The notes under the pieces: generated by a model
Databases searched by the model: none
Told to the model about the DNA's origin: nothing
What the model saw: only the letters and a program-made list of their open reading frames with translations
Translations under genes and position numbers: made by a program
Shown: one piece after another, positions 24,816 to 33,110 of the stretch
Layout of the letters: each line of letters starts with the position of its first letter
Numbering within the stretch: the first letter of the stretch is position 1
Assembly (NCBI RefSeq): GCF_031877795.1
Contig: NC_133934.1
Coordinates: 103,542,610 to 103,606,609 of the forward strand
Length of the DNA: 64,000 bases
Direction: 5' to 3'
From: Strix aluco
Lineage: Eukaryota > Chordata > Aves > Strigiformes > Strigidae

Positions 24816-27717
24816 CTGCAAGAAAAAACAAAAGGCTGTTAATACAAAACTCTTACTGAGAGTATCATATCCACTCTGGGATAACTGCCAAATTCTGCAT
24901 GCCCTGACTTTGGTAGCGTATAAAATTTCTACACTAAAATGGTTACGTTTGCCATTTAAAAGCACTGAGAATGTTACAAAAACAAATGCTGGGGAGGAGA
25001 AAACCACCCATTAACTTGAAATTTATCTCAGGAGGTTCTGTACATGTCAGGAACAACCACGTTGCATGAAGTTAACCTCTGTTCCCTCATGTTATTTCTT
25101 ACATTTTATTCTTATTCTATAGATATGCTTGCCCCAACTGCCGTCTTGCTGATGGTTGATCGCATAACCTTACTTTATGGGCTATGTATACCTGTCAGTT
25201 ATATAGGTGAGAGGTCACTGGAATATGTCATCAGAGCAGCACCAACAAAAAAACCCCTACGAAGGGCGGAACTTTCCCCTTCTCCTGAAAAGGTGAAAAT
25301 AGCTACTTACTTCATCCTCCGTGAATTCAGCCTCCGATTCACTGCTCTCCTCGTCCTCACTTTCTGGCAACATCTGCAGGTCGGCTGTGGTCAGCAGCTT
25401 CAGCTGTTCCTGTATGCTGGAGTTGTCTCTTCCCCACGTGAGCTGATAAGGGGAATAGCCCTGGTAGGTCACTTTGTTCACATCCGCCCCATGTTTCACC
25501 AGAAGCGACACCAGGTCTGAATTCTGCAGGTCAACAGCCAAATGTAGTGCCGTTCTGCCGTTGCACGGCTCCTGTGTGAAAGTAACACAATGTTTGGCAT
25601 GTTAGGAGAGCCAGAGCTGGTGCCAGACCTGTTGATTCTTACGACTACACAGCCCTGATCAGTTAAATTCATGGTATACACTACATACCTGAGCATTTAC
25701 ATCTGCTCCCAAGGACAGCAAGTATTCGACAATAGCCAGGTATCCTTGAATAGATGCCAAATGGAGACATGTATGTCCTGCAAAACACAAATTAAGGCAA
25801 AATTTGAGTAAGTCTAACCTAATGCCCTATCATTCAGTTAAAGTCAAGATGATAGGACAGGATGATGTCTAAGTTTGCAATTCATCCACAGCAAAAGAGT
25901 GTTTTCCAGAAGAGCTTTCCAGCTTCCAGTAAGTACAAATAACAGGGTTGGATTTTGGAAAGATTTCTTGGAGGCTTTACTCCAGTGCAACTTATTGTAA
26001 CAAAAAAAAAAAAAAGGAGCACTACAAAATTACTTATTAAAAATGCAAAATTCAAAGCCACGAGAGCCAATAATCAACAGTGAGGAGGCCTACAAGACAG
26101 TGACATTTTAAAGAAGTCAGACACTGCTGTGTGCTTTGGGCTCAACTCTCAAATGGGTATAACGCTCCTTCTCCACCTCTCCAGAGATCTCTGAGCTCTA
26201 AAGGACATTAACCCTACTCTCTGTACATCACACAGACATCGATGTACAGTAGCATGCTCGTACCATTGTAGTTGGTGGCTTGCAGGACAGCGAGGAGGTG
26301 GTGCTGCTGGCAGTACTGCGTAAGGACGCTGACGGTCCTGAGCGAGCCCTGATGGCAGGCAATGTGCAGGGGGGTGTTTCCTCGGAAGTCCCTGATTTCC
26401 AGGTCGCATCCAGCCTTCAGAAGATGCTCGGCAATTTCAGGCTGATCAGTGATCGCTGCCAAGTGAAGAGGAGTCTGCAGGCAAAACAGAAAATGCAGAC
26501 CTGTAAGCTACACCGCAAACTTGGCAGCAACATCTGGACAAACAGACCCCTTGACTGCTCGGTGATTTGTGACCCCAATTAAAAACACACCCCATTAACT
26601 CAGTTCTTTATGCTTCCCAACATATTGTATAGTTGCCCTTTCGTCTGGAAGTGATGAACTTAGGGCTCTCTGGATACCAAACAGTCAATCCATATGAAGG
26701 GTATCATTAACATCCCAATAAAGAGGGATGCAACCCATTGCATCATATTTGAAAAATGCAGGCATTAAATGTCACTCTCCGGGGAGAGGAAGCGTACTAA
26801 CACTGGCTGGAGCCAGCTGGGGACTTTCCTGAATGTAGGCTTTGATTTAGTTAATTCCATCAATTAAAAAGGAAAAAAGATTAAAAAAGGACTTTTGGGG
26901 GAGGAATTCCCCTGAGGGCTTTTGTGGGGGTGGCAAAGGCTGATCCGGATTGGGGGCTGCAGAGGTGAAAGTACCTGGCTGAGGTTGTTCTGGAAGTTCA
27001 GGAAAGCGCGGTCCCCGGCCGCCTGCCGGATCACCTCCAGGCTCAGGGCTTTTTCCTCGTGAATAATCGCCAAGTGGAGAAAACTGCAGGAAAACGAATA
27101 AATAATTACATAAAGACTCAAGACAAATAAATCTTTTAACCGACCCGCGTTCAAACCCCCAAATCCCACGTCAGCCACCCCACCCCCGACCCCGCGGGGC
27201 AGCGGGGCCAGGCGGGCTCGGGGCAGGGTCACGGGCGGTGTCGCAAGCCGGGGCTTTCGGCGGCCGGGGCTTTCCGCCGGCCGCGGAGCCGCCTCTCCCT
27301 GGCGCCCCTCCAGGGACTTTCCGTCCTCCCCCCCCCCGCTTCCCGCCCTCCCTCCCCGCCGCGGCGCGGCCCAGCCCGGCGCCTCCCCGCCGGCAGCACA
27401 TCCTGTCCCGTCCTCACCGCGCCACGGTCCCGCCGTGTCCGTCTGTCCGTCCCGTCCTCCCCCCCAACGCCCCCTTTTTCGACCCCCACTTACGTGTCCC
27501 CGTCCTCCGTCAGCTGCTGCGCCCAGGCGGGCGGTTCGCGGGGCTGCAGGCGTATGTCCTCCAGCTCCTTCACCAGCTGCCGGTACTCCTCCTCCTTCAT
27601 GGAGTCCAGGCCGCTGTCGTGCCGATCGTCGAGCGGGAACCCGCCTTGACGCTCTTTCTTCGGTTGCTCGTAGCCCTCCATTACCGGCGGCTCGACGGGG
27701 CAGCGGGCGCTGATCAT
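24768..27717 (-). CDS. NFKBIA: NFKBIA: NF-kappaB inhibitor alpha (IkappaB-alpha), six coding exons
   Basis: The protein is the cytoplasmic inhibitor that holds NF-kappaB (RelA/c-Rel-p50) dimers inactive and is destroyed after IKK phosphorylation. Joining 27717-27494, 27083-26975, 26474-26264, 25777-25689, 25571-25311 and 24815-24768 gives 942 bases, 313 codons including no internal stop, with GT-AG at every junction. Visible in the translation: phosphodegron DSGLDS at residues 34-39 (S35 and S39 equal human S32/S36), acceptor lysines K20/K21, Y45, and an export-type segment [10 protein letters not shown] at 48-57. Ankyrin-type repeats start near residues 72, 112, 143, 182, 215 and 248, with TPLHLA/TPLHIA/TALHLA motifs. 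An acidic PEST tail with clustered Ser/Glu follows at about 278-298, and the C-terminus is at 299-313. Length is close to the human (317) and chicken (318, from memory) proteins. The ATG at 27717 was chosen for its GCCGCCATGA context; an in-frame Met at residue 13 is a weaker alternative. The identification is near certain. Confidence 0.98.
25311..25571 (-). CDS. NFKBIA: NFKBIA coding exon 5 (ankyrin repeats 5-6 and PEST region)
   Basis: The acceptor CACACAG precedes GAGCCGTGCAAC. The 87 codons (residues 212-298) hold the TALHLA repeat, the diverged sixth repeat ([10 protein letters not shown]) and the acidic tail [21 protein letters not shown]. In this family that tail contacts the Rel DNA-binding region and carries casein kinase II sites that set basal turnover; the clustered serines are S282, S287, S288 and S290. 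The donor is GAA|GTAAGT, phase 0. Confidence 0.96.
25689..25777 (-). CDS. NFKBIA: NFKBIA coding exon 4 (ankyrin repeat 4)
   Basis: The acceptor TTTTGCAG precedes GACATACATG; its first two bases complete Gly182, and the exon then encodes [10 protein letters not shown] through GADVNAQ (residues 183-211). The donor is CTCAG|GTATGT, phase 0. At 89 bp it is one ankyrin unit long, and the following intron of 117 bp is the shortest in the gene. Confidence 0.96.
26264..26474 (-). CDS. NFKBIA: NFKBIA coding exon 3 (ankyrin repeats 2 and 3)
   Basis: The acceptor CCTGCAG precedes ACTCCTCTTCAC and the exon encodes [11 protein letters not shown] through QATNYN plus the first base of Gly182 (residues 112-181). 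It holds two full ankyrin units with TPLHLA and TPLHIA signatures. The donor is AATG|GTACGA, phase 1; the +4/+5 bases are weaker than consensus. The exon is 211 bp. Confidence 0.96.
26819..26829 (+). promoter_or_regulatory. Intron 2 kappaB site GGGGACTTTCC
   Basis: This exact classical immunoglobulin-kappa-type kappaB sequence lies in NFKBIA intron 2, right after an E-box-like CAGCTG. A second perfect site follows 74 bp away at 26903. Function is inferred. Confidence 0.55.
26903..26912 (-). promoter_or_regulatory. Intron 2 kappaB site GGGGAATTCC
   Basis: It is a perfect GGGRNWYYCC match on the minus strand (plus strand GGAATTCCCC), 63 bp inside the exon 2 donor. It is paired with the site at 26819-26829. 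Confidence 0.5.
26975..27083 (-). CDS. NFKBIA: NFKBIA coding exon 2 (ankyrin repeat 1)
   Basis: The acceptor CCTGCAG precedes TTTTCTCCAC; the first base completes Thr75, and the exon then encodes [10 protein letters not shown] through NNLSQ (residues 76-111). The donor is CCAG|GTAC, phase 0. The 109 bp length fits both flanking phases exactly. The same frame runs on into intron 2 for 36 codons before a stop, relevant only if that intron is retained. Confidence 0.96.
27494..27717 (-). CDS. NFKBIA: NFKBIA coding exon 1 (residues 1-74 plus two bases of 75)
   Basis: It encodes the signal-receiving N-terminus: lysines 20/21, the DSGLDS degron at 34-39, the leucine-rich export-type segment and the start of ankyrin repeat 1 (LTEDGD). 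The donor reads GACAC|GTAAGT, leaving phase 2, and intron 1 is 410 bp. The start codon lies in a good Kozak context. The segment between the basic patch and the degron, and the one before AWAQQL, are slightly shorter than I recall for chicken, which accounts for the 313-residue length. Confidence 0.96.
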
Positions 27718-27737
27718 GGCGGCGGAGCTTCGGCTCG

Positions 27738-27835
27738 CTGCGAGTGAGCGGCGGCGGCGGCGGCGCTTCGCATATACACCCCGGCGAGGGGATTTCTGCG
27801 GGGGAGGAGCCGCCGAGGACGGGAATTTCCAGCCA
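27738..27835 (-). promoter_or_regulatory. NFKBIA: NFKBIA core promoter with TATA-like box and two kappaB sites
   Basis: Reading on the minus strand, a consensus kappaB decamer lies at 27830-27821 (GGAAATTCCC), a 9/10 kappaB match at 27797-27788 (AGAAATCCCC) and a TATATG box at 27776-27771. A start site about 25-30 bases beyond the TATA box would fall near 27745, leaving a short 5'UTR of about 28 bases before the ATG. The order and spacing mirror the proximal kappaB-plus-TATA arrangement known for mammalian NFKBIA, which drives the negative-feedback resynthesis of IkappaB-alpha. The start site itself is inferred. Confidence 0.8.
27821..27830 (-). promoter_or_regulatory. Proximal kappaB site GGAAATTCCC
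   Basis: It is a perfect match to GGGRNWYYCC (plus strand GGGAATTTCC), about 75-85 bp upstream of the inferred start site. It corresponds in sequence and position to the proximal kappaB site of the mammalian gene. Confidence 0.8.
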
Positions 27836-28078
27836 CTCAAAGCCCGACCGACGGGTCTGGTCCTGCTCGGCGCCGGCGGCGCTGGCAGGGAGGGCGGATC
27901 GGCTCGGGCCGGCCCCTTCCCACCCCCCGGAGGGGCGTTGGAGGGGAGGGAAGGGGCCGGCCCAGGAGGGGACTTGGCGTTTTTCCACGTCGAGGGGGGG
28001 AAGTACTCGCCTCCCCGGCGTCCCCGTCGGTACTTCCCTGCTGCGCCCCGGACGGCTGCCCCTTGCCGACTTTCCCGG

Positions 28079-28088
28079 GGGGCTTTCC
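28079..28088 (+). promoter_or_regulatory. Distal promoter kappaB site GGGGCTTTCC
   Basis: It is a perfect match to the kappaB consensus about 335 bp upstream of the inferred NFKBIA start, inside the CpG island. The distance is similar to a distal kappaB site reported for the mammalian promoter, but binding is not shown here. Confidence 0.55.
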
Positions 28089-29086
28089 CTGCTCTGCACG
28101 GTCGTGGGGCTCCCGGTGCCCCTTCCCCGACGGGGCAGCGGGTGTGCCCACAGCCGTGGGGGTCCCCTTGCAGGCTGCGGCGTCCCCTTACACACCACGG
28201 GGTTCTTTGTGCTGGGCTTCCCTTGCGTGGTGGGGACCACCCGCACCTAAAGGGCGCTGCTGGTCTTGGTGGCACCCTGCAGCCCCCCCCCCGCCCGACT
28301 TTTCACCAGCTCGCTGTTTGGTAAGAGGGGCTGTGGGATGTCTGGGCCGGAAGGCCAGTCTGTAGGTGTACGAAGCGGTGGCGATCATACACAGAGAAGC
28401 TCCATCACCCACGAGGTGCAGTGTGGCAAGACAGCGGCAGAGCGGCAGACCCCTGACCCTGTGAGGACCCCTTTGAGGGCTGGTGAGAGGGACTCCTAGG
28501 CTTTGTAGCCAGCCTAGGGTAGCGAGGTCACACGAAAAGTTCAGGGAACCAGACATCACCCAGAGCAATGCTGAGGTGGCAACTGCAGGTCTGCCCTGCT
28601 GTTGCTTGACAGGGAGGGGTATCACTTTTTGGAGAGATTCAGGTAGTTGTGCACATGACTGGTGTTACAGTGTCCCAGAACCCGCCAAGTGTGCAGGTGC
28701 TGCCTCAGCATTTAGAGGATTTTGCATCTCTGCTGTGGAAGTTTTCACTCTGTTTCAGTGCAGCAGGATCAGGAATGAACAGAAGAATTCTGCGCCACTC
28801 CTGTACATCCAGTTCTGGTCCAGGACTAAACAGGCCTCTTTCAAAAGTTACATATCTGTAATGGAACAAACCTTTTAAAGAAGAAATTGCATCTTCTGCC
28901 ATTATTCTTACTTTCTCTGGCCATGCCTAATGATTCTTCTCTGCTCCTTTTTACTGCTGTCATGCCATCCACGGGTAATGAGAACTGGATAAATGCAGGC
29001 TCCCACATGGATAAAAGGCATGATCTGCAGGGCTGACAGCGCTGAATTTTTCCCTGGTGAATTTTTGCTTCTACTTCTCAGATGTG

Positions 29087-29096
29087 GGGGATTCCC
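29087..29096 (+). promoter_or_regulatory. Upstream kappaB site GGGGATTCCC
   Basis: It is a perfect kappaB decamer about 1.35 kb upstream of the inferred NFKBIA start, in otherwise unremarkable sequence outside the CpG island. Confidence 0.35.
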
Positions 29097-32000
29097 ATGA
29101 AGAATTTTTCTGCTCTTGCAACTATTGCTGGCCTTGCTGAGTAACAGTGTCTGTGCATTTTTCCTTTTGTTGTTTTCCCATGGGATGACATCCCTTTGAA
29201 CAAGAACTTATGAGAAAATCCAGTGATGAAAGGGGGAGCCAGAGAAGAGGGTGAATGCCTGACTCTCTGTGAGCAGATGTTCCTGATTTTCAGCCCAGCT
29301 GTGCCATTCCTGGACTTTTTTTCTGTTATTTGTCACTTGGCCTGGGACAACCCAGTGGTGCTTTTGGGCAGGTTTAGAAAAAAGCCATACAACTCTTTCC
29401 ATAGGTTAAGGGTTATAAGTTTTGCAAGATTCTTGAAACAGTTTCCCCTTTTTAATGTAAATTGGCAGGGGAAATTTATTTAACAAATGAATCTCCTCCT
29501 ATCTGCTTCCTTGCAAAGAAGGGAGGAGGGGAGTTGGAAAGCAAGAGCCTGCTCTGACTAGCAGGGGAATCAAGCCCAGTCAGGACCACGCTGCCTCTGG
29601 TTGAGGTTTTGCTAGAACCACGCAGAAATTAAACTTTAAAACTTCCCGTCTTTGCTGTGATGGCTGGAAACTGAGTTCAGCAAAGCGAGTTCTTTGCTTC
29701 CTTCTGCAAGTGCCCTCCAGCTGCTCTCACAGGCAAACATGGGGCTATTTTTAGCAAGCATTTGCCAGCAGAAACCTCTTTTCGGAGGCACACGAAATGC
29801 TTTTTTTTTCTGTGCATTTTAACTTGGCGGTACTGCAGCCAGTTGTAGGTGGTGGAAAGGAGATGGAAAATGTTTTCTGGATGGAAAGTCACGCCGAGGC
29901 CAGCCCACTTCCTGCCCCAGGGAGATGCTGCCGCCCTATAGCTGCTCTGCAGCTGGCCCCGGGCCTCGCAGGGGGCCCCAGACATGGGGCAGCACCCCTG
30001 GGTATTAAGCAGCCAAAAGCACGGATTGAGAAGGGATTCAACCCTAAACCCTGATCCACATGTAAAGTAGCACCCAGCTGCAGATTCAGGGGCAAGCAGA
30101 AGCCTCATTAACATTAAAACTAATAAAGCTGCTGTCTTCTCTGTAGCTCCTCGGAGCCAGCAAGGTCATTGTACAGTATTTGCTTAAAGGGATGGCGTGT
30201 GGAAGATAGTACAAAGCAAAGGTTTTAAAGTGGTGGGGGTGGAGGTCATTGATGCTGCTTTTGTGCTACTGAGGTACTGTCCTTTTTTTTTGAAAATTAA
30301 CACATTCTAGCAGTTCTTCTATATGATTTTCTACATGGTCCACATGAGAAGAATAGAAAGAAACAAACTCAGCTTTTGGATATATGATTTTTGGCTATTG
30401 GGTGGAGCTTATCACAACTTTGATTTCTTACCAGGCCTCTCACCCAGGTGTTGCAGTTTTGGGAGGGTCAGGCATGCCCCCAGGGGATGGAGCAGCTGGA
30501 CCTATCCAGGGACAGGAGTTAGCCCTGCTGAAACGGAGAAAAACTTTATGAACGCTTCAAGTCATCTGTGCCAAACTGAACCCTCTTTGTCTTCTTGTGT
30601 ATTCTGGTTTAATACCTCTGCTATGTCTGCATTAATTTCACAGGAGTGGGTTTTATGCTCATCAGCTTGAGAGGAGATTAATGCTCTCTGCATTTTTTTA
30701 TTTGGGATTATGTTAGCAGTCTCTGCTGCCTGGTCCAGTGGGCACTTCAAGACCAAGGGACTAACTAAAAGTCAGTTTAACAGTGTAAAAAGCTGTAACC
30801 ACAAGAGGTGATTTTACACCTGATACCTAAGGGCTAGATTTTGCAAAAGCCTCCTCCACTCCGGGTGCACCAAGTACTCAATTGGCAGAGCTGTGGGGCT
30901 GCAGGGATGAGATGTTTGTTTTCATACTACCTTGCAGAAAGCAGCTGGCAGGGCTCCGAGAAGCAGCTTTGCGTGCCTGAATACTGAAAAGGGGCAGTAG
31001 GGTTTTAATCAGTTTTTAAAGTATATGGAAGATTCTCGTGCTGCTGCCTCCAGCAAACACATTAAACTGTAATTTCCTGATTGCCACACTAATCATGAGA
31101 ACCGTCTAGTGCTGTCGCTGTGGTGCTGTTGATTTACCAGAGTTGGTCCCTCAACTTCATCCTTTTGTGATTGCTGCTGCAGATACCTATTAACTGTTTC
31201 CTCCCACTTAATCTCGAGGACTATGCGTGGCTCGCAGTAAACGTACCAGGAAATGTAGTTCACAGCATCCAGCAGGATCTTGGCCCAGGCTGTTAAAACC
31301 AAAAGCAAAGCAGATCAGCGAAGTAAACCTGCTGTCTGCATGTGTACACTCATGTGCAGATACCCCTTTGGAACAGGACTCCGGTTTATTGCTCCAAAAG
31401 TCTACAGACTTTGCTAGTGCAATGGAAACCAGGGAACATTTAACATTGTCATTCTCATAACAAGTTGCAATTAAAATCTGCATATCTCAGGCTCCCATTT
31501 ACGGCTGCTGTAGAGATAAGAACCAGGCAGCTCCAAACTATTAGTCCAGTGGTAAACAAGAAAAACATATTTCCCTCCTGCTTTCTAATAATAATATGAC
31601 TGTTACTAATTTGAAAGATTTTTTTTTTTTTAAATGGCCAAATGAGAAGAAGGAAAGTTAAGCAAAGTCCATTTTGGTAGCCGGGATGAGGGATGATGGT
31701 GTTACATGTGCAATGTAGTCTGTATCTGTACCTCCTCAAACTTTTTCACTGGAGGCTATTATGGGACAGTCAGATTCTCCAAAAAGCAGTGTGGTGGATG
31801 CACTAGGAAGCATTTCTCCACCTTATTTGAGCTGATACACTATTCAGTGAGGGGGTTAATTTTTGGCACGTAAAGCCAAGGTCCAAATTAGGGCATTTAA
31901 AATCCTACCCGTGTTCCACATATACAGAAATGGAGTTAACTAGGGTGTCCTGGCCAGAGTCTAATGGATCTAGATTACTGGCTGGCTACACTAGTCTCTG

Positions 32001-32542
32001 TTTTTATTTTTAGACTGCAGCTTATTTTTGGCATCTCTTAAACTGATGTATTGCATCCTTGGGAAGATCTGCATTTCTCTGCATTAACTGTGGGCTGTTT
32101 ATATATCAGTTGGTTGCATTTCTGGGGATCCTTAGGGATGAGATGTACTATATCAACTTAAAGTGCTTTTATTGTTATGCCTTAAGGGTAAATATAGGTC
32201 AAGTCACTAGAAATCAGCTACCACTGGGAAGACAAGTTTTCTCTGGTGTTATTCTCATTTTTCACATGGAAGTTTTGTTAGAGCATGTTGCTTGCAAAAC
32301 TTTAAGCTGATGCTCGCTGCCTGATGCGGCAAAGCTTGCTTCCACATGTGTTTCATGTAGGAAAGAAGAGACTTGGGCTGGGGGAAGAGAAGAGAAGCAG
32401 GTTGCTTGAGCTTGTACAACTTTCCCTTCAGCAATATGAATAACACTGCTCCCCACCAGTACAGCCCCCTCTGTGATTACAGATAAGAGTGGAAGCACCT
32501 GACGGGAAAAATATGAACCAGGAGCTTGCTAATAATTAAAAA

Positions 32543-33110
32543 GGGACTTTCCCCCTGCAGGCAGCTGTGACATTTGGTAATGTTACAGGCTCTAGTTCTT
32601 CCCAGTAAGTAGGAATCTTGCAAAGGGGGAGAGAGCAGCACGGTGGGACTATGCAGAAAGGCGATCCGGTGAGCATTCGGGAGAGGGAGCTCTGCCTGGC
32701 AGAGGGTGAGTGTGGGCAGCCAATGGGGCCTGCCAAGGAGGGAGTTGCTCTCCTTTCTGCTTGGATTACTGATCTAGAAGGTCAAAACTGGACCTGGATA
32801 CAAATTCCCCTGTGGAACTAGATGACATTTTGAGAAAACTAAAGCCCTGAACTGAGTTACACTGTGCTGTCCGAGCGGGAGGCTGCGCGTGGGCAGTGAG
32901 AGCTGTTTGTTTCCGCAAATACTTTGCTCTGAGCCTCGTCGTGCTCCCATGCAACCCCTGTGCCTAAAGCTGGTGGGCGCAAATCACTCTGGATAAACAT
33001 AAAAAGCCAGTGCATTGCTTCTCTGTGAGCAGCAGTCGCCGGCCGCAGCAGACAGGCACACGGCAAGCCTTAATTAGAAGCTGAACTGCGTGTGTGCCCA
33101 GGGATTTCCC
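32543..33110. promoter_or_regulatory. Candidate upstream NF-kappaB-responsive element (two kappaB sites)
   Basis: Perfect kappaB decamers GGGACTTTCC (32543-32552) and GGGATTTCCC (33101-33110) bracket 0.57 kb about 5 kb upstream of NFKBIA. A C/EBP-like TTTCCGCAAAT at about 32910 lies between them. The combination is typical of inflammatory enhancers. This is motif evidence only. Confidence 0.3.

Larger units (their letters stand above)
27170..28340. other. CpG island spanning NFKBIA promoter, exon 1 and intron 1
   Basis: The stretch is dense in CG dinucleotides and GC boxes, in sharp contrast to the flanks. It covers the promoter, the 5'UTR, exon 1 and much of intron 1. Stop codons are rare here, which produces long spurious frames on both strands. 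CpG-island promoters are often divergent, so antisense upstream transcription is possible but not shown. Confidence 0.85.

Noticed and set aside
25044-25520. 158-codon plus-strand frame antisense to NFKBIA exon 5
   Set aside because: Its second half is the reverse complement of exon 5 and its intron, and there is no independent coding evidence.
26864-28246. 460-codon minus-strand open frame across the CpG island
   Set aside because: It runs through the promoter, exon 1 in a different frame, and both introns flanking exon 2. Only the exon 2 part is real; low stop-codon density in GC-rich DNA explains the rest.
27490-28275. 261-codon frame extending NFKBIA exon 1 upstream
   Set aside because: The upstream part covers the promoter, TATA-like box and kappaB sites and has biased low-complexity composition. 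The Kozak ATG at 27717 gives the family-typical N-terminus.
27238-28365. Several plus-strand frames opposite the NFKBIA promoter and exon 1
   Set aside because: They are Pro/Arg/Gly-rich shadows of CpG-island DNA with no recognisable domain. A divergent non-coding transcript is possible, but no coding gene is supported.
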